Positions 1 through 34,225 of a stretch of DNA of 64,000 bases are shown here, in pieces. Below the pieces are notes generated by a model. It was not told the DNA's origin. It saw nothing but the letters and a program-made list of their open reading frames with translations, and made no database searches. The position numbers and the translations under genes are program-made. Each line of letters begins with the position of its first letter. The first letter of the stretch is position 1. The DNA lies in contig CM077652.1 of the NCBI GenBank assembly GCA_039707465.1, forward strand, positions 36,496,618 to 36,560,617, written 5' to 3'. The DNA is from Rhabdophis nuchalis. Taxonomy: Eukaryota > Chordata > Lepidosauria > Squamata > Natricidae.

Positions 1-226
1 TTGACTTATGACCTCTCTGTACAATTATTACTATTGCAGCATTCTCACAATCACCTGACCAAAATTTGGGTTCTTGGCAGCTGGCATGTAACCTCCCCAG
101 TGAGCTGGAGACAAGCAAACTCAATGAGGGAAGCCAGATTCCCTTAACAACCACATAATTTGTTTGAGGACTGTGTGATTTGCTTAATGATCATGACAAA
201 AGGGCTATAAAATTGGGCACAATTGA
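1..226. mobile_element. Tigger/pogo-like nonautonomous element, left end cut by window
   Basis: This fragment shares the body of a ~370-bp element also present at 6392-6780, 19186-19562 and 21578-21946 (GACTTATGACC, TTAACAACCA, AAAATTGGGC in the same order). The start lies outside the window. Confidence 0.6.
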
Positions 227-1196
227 TTTAAGTACCAAGCAAGTACTAAGAAACTTCTGGGGTGATTCTATTTTTAAATCTATTGCACAGATTTACAGAG
301 AAGGAAAAGGAAAACTCAGAAATTTAAAGAGAAGGATTCGCTCCAGTTCAGGCATATGTACATGAGAAAAAGGATTTTTTCAAGTCTGTCAGCCTTCCTG
401 AATGGGTAAGCCAGACAGGTAACACAAACAGATGAGTCAATTCTTTGTTATTAGATGGCTACATTAACAGAGTCTTGCAAGTTTGAAGGTACAAACTCAT
501 GCTACCACTTCATCCTTTCTGCTTCATCAAGCTTCTTTCTCTGATTTAAAGCCATTGGGGGCTCCTGCCTCTCTTGTCTGAGGGTTTCCTAGGCAGCCTC
601 TCTTTCCCTTGTCTCCCCCCTAAGTCATCCACATATTCCACAACAATTTTAGAGTTGATCCCTTTTGTCTATTTCTGACCTAATGCACTGAAATGGAAAC
701 ATGGTTTGATCTTAAACACTGTTGAAAAACACCTAAGACCTCTAACGAATTTGGTATACAGTGTATAACTTCACGATTTTGGTTTTCTGAAAGCAAGGCT
801 TCTGGCTTCAGGGGAATAAATTCTGGCTTTCAAAATGCTGCAGACAACAAGGTATGATGAGTAATCGGTAGCATTTCCATCTGGATCTCTGCCACTCTCT
901 CTAGCAGATTATGAACCACAAGATGCTTAGTGGAAGGAATTTCCTTCAGTGAATTTGTTGCATTTTGCTCTCCTCACTTTGTGGGCCTCAATGGGTAAAA
1001 CTGAGCATGACAAGCAATGGGAAGAGCAAACTGCTTGCAAGTACTTTTCAGGCCACAAAGGTGAACACCTGGAAGTATCTGATCCTACCTGATAGTCTCT
1101 TATAGAATCTGCAGTCAACTCCCCCCATACCACCCCCACCCCAAGAGGATACATATCAAAGTTATGAGGTAATAATTGTAGTATTTCAACTCTTAC
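227..1196 (-). other. TNRC6A intron, nothing recognised
   Basis: Downstream part of the gene beyond the 22-nt exon. No repeat family or conserved exon could be named. Short frames here have no support. Confidence 0.5.
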
Positions 1197-23773
<22,577 letters not shown>

Positions 23774-24354
23774 GTGCTTGGCGCGGGGGGCGGGCCTCCT
23801 AGGCGCGGGGTCCCGGGCCCGGCGCCGCTCCGCTGGGGGCCCTCGGCAGGCTCGCCTGGTCGCCGCCGTCGTCCGCGGGCGCCGCCGCCCTCGGCCGCCT
23901 CCTGGCGCCCCCGCGCCCAGCCGCCATTTCCAGCCTCCCTCTCGGAGGAGGCCCGCCAGTGCCCGCCCCGCCCCCGGAAGGCCCGCCCCGCCCGGGAAGG
24001 ACTTCCGGCCGCCGGGCCCGGCCCCCCCAAGATGGCGCCCTCGCGCGGCTCACCCGAGCGGCCCTTTGGCTTGGCCGGAATCCGCCGCGCCGTCCCCGCC
24101 GCCTGTGGCCTCTGCGGGGGAGCCCCGGGCCGGAGCCGGCGCCTTGTGGCCCTGTGCAGCAGCCTCGACTCCGAGAGGGTCGCTGGTTGCCTGGAAGCAG
24201 CCCGGAGTCGCCCCGTCTGGGCTTCGGGAGGGGGAGAGATGCAGCCCCGTCTCCATCCAGAGCTCGGGAAGTCTGTGGTGCCCCGGCCGAGCACAGCGGC
24301 TTCTCTAGGCCGGGAAGGTGGAATCGATGGGTCGCCCTGTTGCTGGCCTGGAAT

Positions 24355-24430
24355 TTAACATCTACGGAGTTGGAAGAGACCTTGTAGGTCATCTAGTCCA
24401 ACCCCGCCTTCCTCCCAAGCAGGAGGAATC
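24355..24430 (-). mobile_element. CR1 LINE 3' end next to the CpG island
   Basis: TTGGAAGAGACCTTGTAGGT then CATCTAGTCCAACCCC is the CR1 3' end in reverse. It bounds the CpG island on its upstream side. Confidence 0.7.
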
Positions 24431-26635
24431 CTGGCTTGCGACTTGGATCTGCCTTGTGACGCTTTCCGGGCAGGTCGCTAAAAGAGAAATCTGCGCGTGT
24501 AAAGAACCTCAGAGCTTTGCTGGGATCCCGTGTCGTTTTATCCCCTGCAGTTGCTGGCCGTTTGGCGTATTCCAGGGACCTCCGCATCCCCTGCCTGGAT
24601 CTGGATGGAAACGTCTAACTGGGTTTCTACCGTGGATACTTATTCAGGAGACATCAATAAACTGGCAGGAATTTCCCAGCAACCTGATACACAGGCTTTA
24701 TGGGAAAGAGTCCCATGGCCCTCCCTATGCAAGCAGCACAGTCTGGATGGCTAAACTTCCATTATCTGCACTGCCCACTCACAAAGGACTGGCACCACAG
24801 CAATATTTATTTAGTTTATATACCTGTTCGTCTATCATATGTGACTGGGCAATGCACACAGTTAGCAGATCTGAACAAACACCAATAAAATACAATTAAA
24901 AGAACCATAATAGAGCAGAACTACAGGAGAGTATATTCTGAAATGTGTAAACAACATAAACGTTCAGTGGGCTCTATGTTTTATTTTATTTATTTGCATT
25001 TGTCAAATGAGAACAAGAGTAAAAGAATAAAAATACAGTGACAGCGCTGATAGAGACATGAGTGCACTTTTGCAAGCCCGTCTACTAATCCCATAACCCC
25101 CTCTACTAACCACTTACTTCCAAGGGAGGAATACTGTGTGGCCAACTCCTAACCCTTATGCGTTCTAGAAAGATGCTATCAGTGAGCAGTTGAGAAATCT
25201 TAACAAGAACTCGGTTGTTGTCACCCACGTGAACAACCAGTGCTTCTGCTTCTTTGTGCCAGGTCCATTTCATCCAGGATCCTGTGCAACTACAATCAAT
25301 CCACCTCCAAAATCCCTAGGTGGGCTACAAGCAAAGCAACTAGCAGAGGGGTGGGGTGCATGAGAGGTTAAATGAAACTTTGATTTGTGAAGATAAAATT
25401 ATAATACAAGCCAAAGAGAGAGCAAGAGAGACTTTAATTCATGCCTAGCTCATCTTTCCAGGGGGTAGAAAGTGAGGCTATTCAATTTGATTTTCAAATT
25501 CTCCAATTTGAAGAGCAATTTCTTACCTGGGCGGAGTCGAGCTGAGCATAGAAGGCGAACACTTGAGAGGGAAAACTTCCTGCTCTAAACTAGTTGCACT
25601 AGAGTTTTGAGCTTTCAGGAGCTTGCTGGATTCTTCCCATTATCTTGACTGGCTAGCTTGCTTTTGACTAATCCTTTTGAATCCAGACCTCTAGGGGGTG
25701 CCTTCTTCCCATTCATTACGAGGAGGAAACAATCAGTGAAGATCCTGTGGTTGGTGTAAAAAGAGTCAGTGACACAATTGATTGGGTTTATTAAGATTGG
25801 TTTGGACTAAACTGTCCTGGAATCTAAAAAAAGAACATAACATATTACAGAGGAACCAACCATCATTCCCCAGAACACGGTGTCACGTGGAACTATACTT
25901 TAGTATTAACAATACCGGTAGAACTTTGAAAGCCTGCCTCCTCTTGTATCAAACACAATCAAAGTGGGGTTATCTTGAGTTTTTTCCTCCTTAGTGCCAG
26001 ACTGACATTTATTCAGTGGTTCTTGCATTCCTCTTTCTAGATTACTTCCAGATTATATCTGTGCAAAGAGTAGGTTCAATGGTTTTTCAATATAGTTTCC
26101 TAACAATAGTAATCAGGGACTTCCTGTTGAGACAGACTAAAGCCACAACTTGATGTTTCCACATTTATTGTCAAGCAAAGAGGCCAGCTATTGAGTGCTG
26201 CCACTTTTTTTTGTGTGGCTTGATGTTTTATCAAGCCTCACAAACTCTGCATTACAATAATCTTGACATTAACCATTTTCTGGGTTGGGGTTTGCCATGA
26301 TAACTAAATTGAACCTCAGAGAAGAATATCTTTGAGGATGAAATCCTAGGGGAAAAGCGCCAAGAAAATATTTGCACTGGTGTGCTGCTTGTGAACTGGA
26401 AGCAGCATCGTTATTCCTGCAAAACCTAGGTTGGTGTATCTGTTTTAATTCAGTGAACAGCAGCCCCAAGGCTTCTCTGCATCTGAGGAAGGAGTTCCAA
26501 ACCTCCTTGTCTTTCTCTGATGGAAGTACTCACTCCCCCGCTCCTAGGAAGAACTGCTAGGAATATGAATTGTGCTTAGATTTTCCTCTGGTGTTCAAAA
26601 GGCAGGCAGTTTGCAGCAGGAGGAGAGGGTTTCCA
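24431..26635. other. Intergenic, nothing recognised
   Basis: AT-rich sequence upstream of the TNRC6A promoter. No exon, repeat family or RNA gene could be supported. Confidence 0.4.
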
Positions 26636-26639
26636 TTTG

Positions 26640-26709
26640 TTAGGAAGGAAGGAAGGAAGGAAGGAAGGAAGGAAGGAAGGAAGGAAGGAAGGAAGGAAGG
26701 AAGGAAGGA
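26640..26709. repeat. (GGAA)n microsatellite
   Basis: About 17 GGAA units in a row without interruption. Confidence 0.95.
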
Positions 26710-26894
26710 GAAAAAGACCTTTATTCAGTCAGTGGATCCATAACAGTACTTTGTCAAACTAAACCGGAGACCCTGCTCTTCTTTGGCTCTTATTCCACTT
26801 CAACTTTCTGGATGGCTTGTTCTCTCCCAAGTGTGGAACAAGTAAAGCAGTAATGGGGGGGAGGGGCCATGTTGGGAAGTAGTAGGGAACAGAG

Positions 26895-27868
26895 CAGTGG
26901 TGGGTTACGGCCAGTACAGGTGTACCGGTGCCTGCTGGGAGCACCAAGTACCATGACCCAACCGGGCCATTTGCACACGCGCACGGAGCGTAGGGCGCCT
27001 GGCGATGCTTTGCCAAGCAGCTGGAGCATTGTGGGCGGTGGGTACACCAGCACGTGCAATGCACATGCACATGGTAATAATAATAATAATAATTTAATTT
27101 ATAACCCGCTCTCTCTCCCCGAAGGGACTCGAGGCGGGGCACAGGGAAATTAAAAATGCATATAAAATCACAACCAATACAATTAAAAAGAATTAAACTA
27201 AACCCTGCGCTTAAATCCCATGTTAAAACTAAGACAACCCCTAAAAAAAACCTAAAAACAGTTAAGTCATCCCAGGCTGGCCAAGCAGAAGAAATGTGTT
27301 TTTAATTTTTGACGGAAGGAGCGGAGGTCCGTAGTTGTTCTGATTTCGGGGGGAAGATCATTCCAGAGGGTCGGGCCCACCACAGAGAAGGCCCTTCCCC
27401 TGGGCGTCGCCCGCTGGCACAGCCTAGTGGACGGCACCCGAAGTCCCTCTCTGTGGGAGCGAATCGGCCGCAGGGATGTATGGGGCAGGATGCGATCCCG
27501 CAGTTAACTAGGTCCCGTGCCATGGAGCGCTTTGAAGATGATAACCAACACCTTGAAGCGCACCCGAAAGACGACAGGCAGCCAATGCAGCTCGCGCAAG
27601 AGCGGTGTTACATGGGAGAACCTAGAGGCTCCCATAACTGCCTGCGCGGCTGCATTCTGGACAAGCTGAAGTCTTCGGGTGCACCTCAAGGGGAGCCCCA
27701 TGTAGAGAGCATTGCAGTAGTCCAGTCGGGATGTCACGAGAGCATGAGTGACTGTGCAAAGGGCACCCCGGTCCAGTAGGCGGACCAGGTGAACTGGCGG
27801 ACCAGGCGAACCTGGTAAAACGCCCTTTGCAGTGTACCGGTTGCGACGGGATCTGGAATCCACCACTG
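26895..27868. mobile_element. hAT-type element interrupted by a CR1/L3 LINE
   Basis: The left end CAGTGGTGGGTTACGGCC and right end TGGAATCCACCACTG are inverted. Between them lies an independent LINE copy (27075-27832). The flanking octamers match only partly. Confidence 0.6.
27075..27832 (-). mobile_element. CR1/L3 LINE, 5'-truncated, with C-terminal RT remnant
   Basis: (AAT)n tail and ATAACCCGCTCTCTCTCCCC signature at low coordinates. Minus-strand frames read ALVTSRLDYCNALYMGLPLR, LQLVQNAAAQAVMGASRFSH and ELHWLPVVFRVRFKVL, close to the intact copy. Confidence 0.85.
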
Positions 27869-28110
27869 GAGCAAGAGAGTGGAAGCAGGCCAGGGCATCC
27901 GCTGAGCTGGACTGAGGCCTGGTTCTAAGGCTAATGGATGAGCCAAAGTTTATGGAGGTACTGTGAAGAGGAAAAGCAGAAAACCGGAACACAAATGCCG
28001 GAAATAACTTAAAAAAAATAAAATAAAAGGCGTTTACTCTGAATTAATGCCTCACTTTTCTCAGTGATGTGCACCCTAATTTAAATATTCATGTGATGAT
28101 TCCTCCAAAG

Positions 28111-28337
28111 CAGTAGTAGTCAACCTGGTCCCTACCGCCCCCTAGTGGCTGTTCCAGCTTTCATGGTGGGCGGTAGGGGTTTTGTCCGATACTGAAGCAC
28201 TTTCCTTTTTTTAAATTTAATTGACTTCCCTACTTTATAAATCACCTTTACTGTGGAACTGGTGGGTGGTTACAAAATTTTGCTACTAACAGAGATACAA
28301 AAGTGGGCGGTAGGTATAAAAAGGTTGACTACCCCTG
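28111..28337. mobile_element. hAT-type MITE with perfect 8-bp TSD
   Basis: 227 bp, ends CAGTAGTAGTCAACC and GGTTGACTACCCCTG. Flanks CTCCAAAG at 28103-28110 and 28338-28345. Confidence 0.9.
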
Positions 28338-28539
28338 CTCCAAAGCCACAATTGGCTAAATTCCTAAAAATCCTTGTTTTACAGCCTGGCTTTCCCTGGA
28401 TTTATTACCCATTATGCCTGGGAATCTGGAAAGCCCTTGTTCCAATACTTCTAGAAGAGATGCCCAGTTAGAAATCTGACACAAGGAATGAAAATGGTTT
28501 GATCATAAAAACGTTCTCCAGTGATTCTAATGCCTTTAG

Positions 28540-28745
28540 AAGTAATTGTTTTAATTGGTTTTTAAGGGTAATAGTTTTAATTTATTGTAAATTTTAGCAC
28601 AGGGTTAATAATTTAATTTGATTTTAAATTTTGTATATTGTCCTGTTTTTATATGCTTTTTTAATTTCCTGTGCACCACCCCGAGTCCCTTTTTGGGAAA
28701 GGGAGCGGTATATAAATTAAATAAATCTAATCTAATCTAATTACA
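28540..28745 (+). mobile_element. CR1/L3 LINE 3' end, plus orientation
   Basis: AT-rich 3' UTR, TTTCCTGTGCACCACCCCGA and GGGAGCGGTATATAAATTAA with a TAAATCTAATCTAATCTAAT tail. Confidence 0.75.
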
Positions 28746-29224
28746 AAATGCTTATTTTAGGAGAGGTACTTGAATGCCTATTTTCATGTTTACAGCCATC
28801 ATGGATACTCAAATATAAGCAGATAAAATCAGCTGGTGAACTGAAAAGCCTTTCACAAATTTACTCCTCCCTCCTTTCCATTTCCATCCCCTCTCAGATA
28901 AGGGCCCCGTGGAGCAGCCCCTGGCCCCTGGAATCCAGGTGGTCCTGCTGGCCACTTCTGGCCCTCATGGAAGCCCTTCCTCCAAGCTCTCAGCCAGGCG
29001 CTGGGGCAGCCTGTGCTGTTTCTCTCTCTGTGAAAACATCCTCATAGCTTGCTTCTTGTGGTCACTGTTACTTTACTTTTTTTTAAGTTTTATTTTTATT
29101 TTTGCACTAGCCGTTCCTGTCCACATGTTGCTGTGGCCCAGTCTGGTTAAATGGCCAACCAATCTATGTGTAGATCTACACCTGCACACACCAACACGTA
29201 CACACAACCACCGGATAACCCCCA

Positions 29225-29340
29225 ACCTACCTACCTACTGTATTTCTCCCTCTCTCTATCCCTCTACCTACCTACCTACCTACTGCATTTTTCCCTCCCT
29301 CTCTCTATCGCTATAGCTGCCTACCTACCTACCTACTATA
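29225..29340. repeat. (CTAC)n microsatellite, interrupted
   Basis: Three blocks of CCTA units separated by CT-rich spacers (29229, 29266, 29320). Confidence 0.85.
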
Positions 29341-29417
29341 TTTCTCCTTGAATCTTATGGACAGAGTATTTTATGTCATAAAGGATGACATAATACCCAT
29401 GGCCCACTGCTCTCTCT

Positions 29418-31790
29418 GTATTTATTTATTTATTTTTCATATTTATAACCCGCTCCCATCTCACAACAAGGGACTCGGGGCGGCGAACATAGAATTAAAT
29501 CAATAAATACAAAATACAAATACATAGATATTAGATGCCTGTGTTGTAACCGTTTTTAAAACCCTCGTTTATAATTGGCGGTGCTGGGGTTACGCAAGGC
29601 CGGCTAGTTGAAAGAAGTGAGTCTTAAGACATTTGCGGAAGAGGCGGAGGTCAGGAATGGTGCGGATTTCAGGGGGCAGGTCGTTCCAAAGGGCCGGCCC
29701 TGCCACAGAGAAGGCCCTCCCCCTGGGCGCCGCCAGTCGACATTGCCCGACCGACGGCACCATGAGGAGGCCCTCTCTGTGGGAGCGTGTCGGTCCCAGG
29801 GATGTATGGGGCAGGAGACGGTCTTGCAGATAGCTAGGTCCCGAGCCATGGAGCGTTTTGAAGATGGTCGTTAGGACCTTGAAGCGCACCCGAAAGACCA
29901 CAGGAAGCCAGTGGAGCTCGTGTAGGACAGGTGTTATATGGGAGTGTTTAGGCGCTCCCGTAATTATCTGTGCGGCCGCGTTCTGGACTAACTGTAGTCT
30001 TCGGGTGCACTTCAAGGGAAACCCCATGTAGAGAGCATTGCAATAGTCAAGTCGAGATGTGACGAGTGCTTGAGTGACTGTGCGTAAGGCTCCCCGATCC
30101 AGTAAGGGACGCAATTGGCGCATCAGGCGTACCTGATGGAATGCCCCCCTGGCCACGGCCGCCACCTGGTCTTCCATAGTCAGCCGGGAGTCCAGGAGGA
30201 CACCTAGATTGCGTGCCTTCTCCACAGGGGCTGGTGTTTCGCCCCCAATGGCCAGAGTTGGAATAATCTGGCTGAAACGGGGTGCCGGAAGCCACAGCCA
30301 CTCAGTCTTGGATGGGTTGAGCCTGAGTTTGTTACTACCCATCCAGATCCGTACAGCTTCCAAGCACCGGGACATAACCTCGACAGCATCATTGGGATGG
30401 TCCGGGGTGGATATGTACAGCTGGGTATCATCAGCGTACAGATGATATCCCATCCCGAAACCACGGATGATCTCACCCAGCGGCTTCATATATATGTTGA
30501 ACAGCAGGGGCGAGAGGACCGACCCCTGAGGGACCCCACATAAGAGGGATCTAGAAGTCGACCTCTTCCCCCCCGTCAACACATATTGTGACCGACCAGA
30601 GAGGTAGGACGAGAACCACCGTAAAACGGTGCCTCTCAGCCCCAACCCCCCCAGTCGGCGTAATAGGATACCATGGTCGATGGTATCAAAAGCAGCTGAG
30701 AGGTCTAATAGGACTAGGATAGAGGAAAATCCTCTATCTCGTGCCCTCCAGAGATCATCGACCAATGCGACCAATGCCGTCTCGGTACTGTGCCCGGGTC
30801 GGACGCCGGACTGGCGCAAATCTAGATAGTCAACTTCATCCAAGTGTCGTGGAAACTGTTTGGCCACCACACTCTCAACAACCTTCACTAGAAAGTGGAG
30901 GTTGGAGACGGGACGATAGTTTTCTAATAATGCCGGATCCAGGGACAGCTTCTTGAGGAGGGGCCTCACCACCACCTCTTTCAAGACGGTAGGTAAGGAC
31001 CCCTCACTCAGAGATGCATTGACAATGCCCTGAAGCCAGCCTCGTGTCGTCTCCCAGGATTCCAGTACAAGCCAGGAGGGACACGGGTCCAGTAAACATG
31101 TGGTGGCCCTGAGTCTCTTTGACAGCTTGTCCATATCTTTGATAGTAACAAAGTCAAACTCCTCCCACAATGGTGTCTCAAGAGCTGCTTTGGCACTCTC
31201 GACAGGGCTATTGACAATGGAGGGTAACTCGCTTCGAATCCGAGTGATTTTCTCCTGCAGATAAATCCCAAATTCCTCTGCTCGACCCTGTAAAGAGGCT
31301 TCCCGCGGCCTCTGTTGGAGGAGGGAGCGGGTTACCTTAAACAGGGCGGCAGGGCGGTTTTCTGCGGATGCAATAAGTGTGGCACAATATTCACGTTTGG
31401 CCAGCCTTATTGCCACTAAATAAGTCCTAATGTGGTCTCTTATTAGTGTTCGGTCGGATTCAGAGCGAGATGATCTCCATCTGCTCTCTAGGCGTCTCCT
31501 GTGGCGTTTCATCCCCCTGAGCTCCTCGGTAAACCAAGGGGCCCAGGTGGTTCGTCGCCGCAAGAGAGGCCGCAAGGGCGCGACTCGGTCCAAGGCCCCG
31601 GCGGCCGCACTTAACCATGCAGTCACTAGGTCCTCAGCCGAGTCGCGGAGCAAGTCCGCAGGAATTGGCCCAAGCTCCTTCTGGAACCTTAATAGGTCCA
31701 TCAGGAGCCTGGGGCGGAACCATATAGGGATGTTTGGTTCCGCCTCCTCACAGTGAGGTGTGGCGGTTGGAAAGTCGAGCCGAGGGAGAG
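29418..31790 (-). mobile_element. CR1/L3 LINE with uninterrupted RT frame
   Basis: A minus-strand element of ~2.4 kb. Its 3' end has an ATTTATTT-type tail (29420-29436) and the ATAACCCGCTCCC...GGGGCGGCGAACA signature. The ORF at 29590-31701 is open throughout. The endonuclease domain expected upstream is absent, so the copy is 5'-truncated near 31790. Confidence 0.9.
29590..31701 (-). CDS. CR1/L3-clade LINE ORF2 C-terminal part (reverse transcriptase), 703 codons
   Basis: A non-LTR retrotransposon reverse transcriptase that copies element RNA at a nicked target. Visible motifs: LLDLSAAFDTIDHG (motif A, residues ~331-344), CGVPQGSVLSPLLFN (motif B, ~388-402) and YADD (motif C, 422-425), with LVLEPLLKK-like fingers sequence before them. 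The C-terminal domain has DYCNALYMGFPLKC, LQLVQNAAAQIITGAP and LHWLPVVFRVRFKVL, and ends LKTHFFQLAGLA. There are no internal stops, so this copy is fairly young or was protected. The first Met is arbitrary because the 5' part is missing; it cannot be autonomous without an endonuclease. Confidence 0.9.
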   Translation of the reverse strand: MDLLRFQKELGPIPADLLRDSAEDLVTAWLSAAAGALDRVAPLRPLLRRRTTWAPWFTEELRGMKRHRRRLESRWRSSRSESDRTLIRDHIRTYLVAIRLAKREYCATLIASAENRPAALFKVTRSLLQQRPREASLQGRAEEFGIYLQEKITRIRSELPSIVNSPVESAKAALETPLWEEFDFVTIKDMDKLSKRLRATTCLLDPCPSWLVLESWETTRGWLQGIVNASLSEGSLPTVLKEVVVRPLLKKLSLDPALLENYRPVSNLHFLVKVVESVVAKQFPRHLDEVDYLDLRQSGVRPGHSTETALVALVDDLWRARDRGFSSILVLLDLSAAFDTIDHGILLRRLGGLGLRGTVLRWFSSYLSGRSQYVLTGGKRSTSRSLLCGVPQGSVLSPLLFNIYMKPLGEIIRGFGMGYHLYADDTQLYISTPDHPNDAVEVMSRCLEAVRIWMGSNKLRLNPSKTEWLWLPAPRFSQIIPTLAIGGETPAPVEKARNLGVLLDSRLTMEDQVAAVARGAFHQVRLMRQLRPLLDRGALRTVTQALVTSRLDYCNALYMGFPLKCTRRLQLVQNAAAQIITGAPKHSHITPVLHELHWLPVVFRVRFKVLTTIFKTLHGSGPSYLQDRLLPHTSLGPTRSHREGLLMVPSVGQCRLAAPRGRAFSVAGPALWNDLPPEIRTIPDLRLFRKCLKTHFFQLAGLA

Positions 31791-31804
31791 CGTGATCTAT
31801 CCAT

Positions 31805-31995
31805 CTACCTACCTTTTAAAAAAATTTTTACATTTCCATTGCATGTACCTGGCACAGGTGTGACATCTACAGAATCTATATATATCATTGGTGCCGTATT
31901 TGAAAGGAACGTTGTGTGAAAATTTGGAAGCGATTGGTGCAGGACGTTCGGAGATTAGCGGTTTTGAACAAACTCGTTACATTTTTATTTATATA
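31805..31995 (+). mobile_element. Possible RTE-type LINE 3' end
   Basis: GAAAATTTGGAAGCGATTGG, GGACGTTCGGAGATTAGCGG and ATTTTTATTTATATA resemble 3' ends common to RTE-type elements. Low certainty. Confidence 0.3.
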
Positions 31996-32322
31996 CTGTA
32001 GATAACCACTCTGACATCATTAATCTTACAGCGTGTCATCTGGGTACAATCTTTGTGTCATCATATTTAACAGTTACATCATTTTTAATCTATTTTTAAT
32101 CTTACCTTTACCTTTACATTTCAATTGCCTTTTAAGTCAACTCCTCCTCTATAGTTCTAAGTTCTTTTCCAAATTATTTAATTTTCTGTTTGTCTATATT
32201 CGTTTTCTATCCAGTGATAAAAACATCCCCATATCTTATAATATTCTGATTCTTCCTTCTCTGATTTTACTGATGGTTAGCTGTCCAGAGTTGTGTGTTG
32301 ATAGTCAGCCATATGCATTTAT

Positions 32323-32437
32323 AGTTGTGCTTTCCAGCCTTGCCAATTTCAAGATGGGTAGACCTCAACTGCCAGAATTCCCTAGCCAGTGTGGCAAATG
32401 CTGTCTCATAAGGATGCCATGGTTGAAAAACATTGTT
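32323..32437. mobile_element. hAT-type MITE, decayed palindromic family
   Basis: GACCTCAACTGCCAGAATTC and GGTTGAAAAACATTG resemble the 5234 copy. The second arm is degraded. Confidence 0.5.
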
Positions 32438-32439
32438 CT

Positions 32440-34020
32440 ATTGAATGAATAATTGCATAGGCAAGCAAATACATGTGTATAGTGTGTATATGTTGGGGGT
32501 GGCTTTAAGAGAAAGGACAAGACCTGCCAACCATTTCCCCCATGAAATAGAAATATAGGCGTGGGCTCTAGTTTGCTGACCTGGCCAGTCGGCAACCTGC
32601 AACCGCAACCAACTGAGACACGTAGCAGAGGCGGGCTTGTTGTCCTGGAGATAGAAGCCACATACTCAGGTTGGTGTTGGCTGTTAGCAGGATTAGCAAT
32701 GCCCCACTCCATGAAGCAACACCTGGCATTCCCTAGAGAGGCAGGGCAATCTAGAAGGCAGGCGCTCTGGTTCTCAAGACAATCACCTGCTCCCTGTCTG
32801 TGGTCATCCCCTGCCCCAGGGGAAGGGCCCACTGAGCTCCATTTTGTTCATCGAGGCTGGGGCACCCTGGGCTCTCAAGTAGGATGGTCTGAAAAGTGCC
32901 AGGCAAGGGCCCAGTTTAGGAACTCAATGCTCTCTGTTTCTCCTGGCTTTTCACTTTCCTTACTGCAAAAATGACCGAGAAGGTTCCATTTTTAATTAAA
33001 CAGAAACGGAAGGAATTGTGGATATAGTTGGTGATGCTAATCAGGCCAGCAGAGACCCACTTTACCATCAGTTGTAGTGGGCTACGTCTAGACATCTATG
33101 GGGGTGAAGTGCTTCCACTGGGCTATCACAGATTCCCACGAGAGCTGCCCCTCTGCTGCTCCCACCCCCAGGAGAGGCAGTGGGATCTGTTCTGAAAACC
33201 TGCAAAGATACTTCTTGGCCACTGGTCCTCCAACCCTTCCTTCATTACCTGACCAGGAGAAGCTTCCCTGCTTCACCGAAACTTCCTACATGTCCCAAAG
33301 TCGGGGACCCAATTCAAGGGACAAGAAAGGGCCAGGCCCCACTGTTGCTGCTTGTCACTCTGCCTCTGGCCCACAAAGGGTCACCCAAGCAAGACATAAG
33401 GCGGAATCCACCCCCTCTTTAGGGCTTCCTTGACCTGAGCATACTGCCCACCTGCCCTTGTTCCATCCCTCAAAGGGAGACCTATTCATCCTAGTTGGTC
33501 TCCTGGGCACCAGATTCTCCTGGGATTCTCCTTCTAAGATCTGGCTGATATACTGCAGTTACTCAAGAAAAGTTAGGACTCCAACTCCAATCAGCCAAAA
33601 CTAGCACAATTAACATCAGGAATGATAGAAGTTCCTTCGCCTATCTTCCTGAGAGATTCCCGGGAAGAGATGAGATGCACCTTCAACTTTGGCAGCATCT
33701 CCCTAGGCTCCTCAGGTGGACATTAACATAGGACAAAAGATGGACGGCAGAAGCCGAGAACCAAATATAGGAGCCAAGGACTCTCAAGAAAGCAGAGTCC
33801 AAAGGAAGAAGCAAGTGGCCAGGATGGAGGACGTGGAATTACCATGAGATGCCAGTAGTAGAGGGTGCCCCTCAAACCTCAAATGTTTCCACATGGATGC
33901 ACAGAATAGGGAGATGGGCAGGGAGAGCAAAAGAGGCAGGAGTGAGAGTGTCAGATAAGAGAGGAGAAGCGCAAAACCACCGATGGCCCTGGAAGACTTA
34001 GATGCTAGTCTGTCCTTTGA
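32440..34020. other. Intergenic, nothing recognised
   Basis: No conserved exon, repeat or RNA gene can be supported. Small frames look incidental. Confidence 0.4.
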
Positions 34021-34029
34021 TTTGGATGA

Positions 34030-34225
34030 GGGAATTGAGGGGACACTTGTAAAGTTTGCAGGTAATGCAGAAGTGCAACGAATGGCTCTTTGTTTAGGTG
34101 AAGCATGCTTGGAAAAAGATCTAGAGTGATGAATGAATAGGATGAAATTAAACAGAGAGGAAAGAAAACTTCATGTTTGCACAGGGAGAAAGTTAGGACA
34201 TATTTAGATGTGAGAGGACTAGTTT
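34030..34225 (+). mobile_element. CR1 LINE fragment, left part, split by L1
   Basis: Plus-strand frames read LDEGIEGTLVKFAGNAEVQR and LCLGEACLEKDLE, diverged CR1 RT sequence. The L1 at 34226 inserts here; the right side resumes at 37876 and ends in a CR1 3' signature near 38040. Confidence 0.6.
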
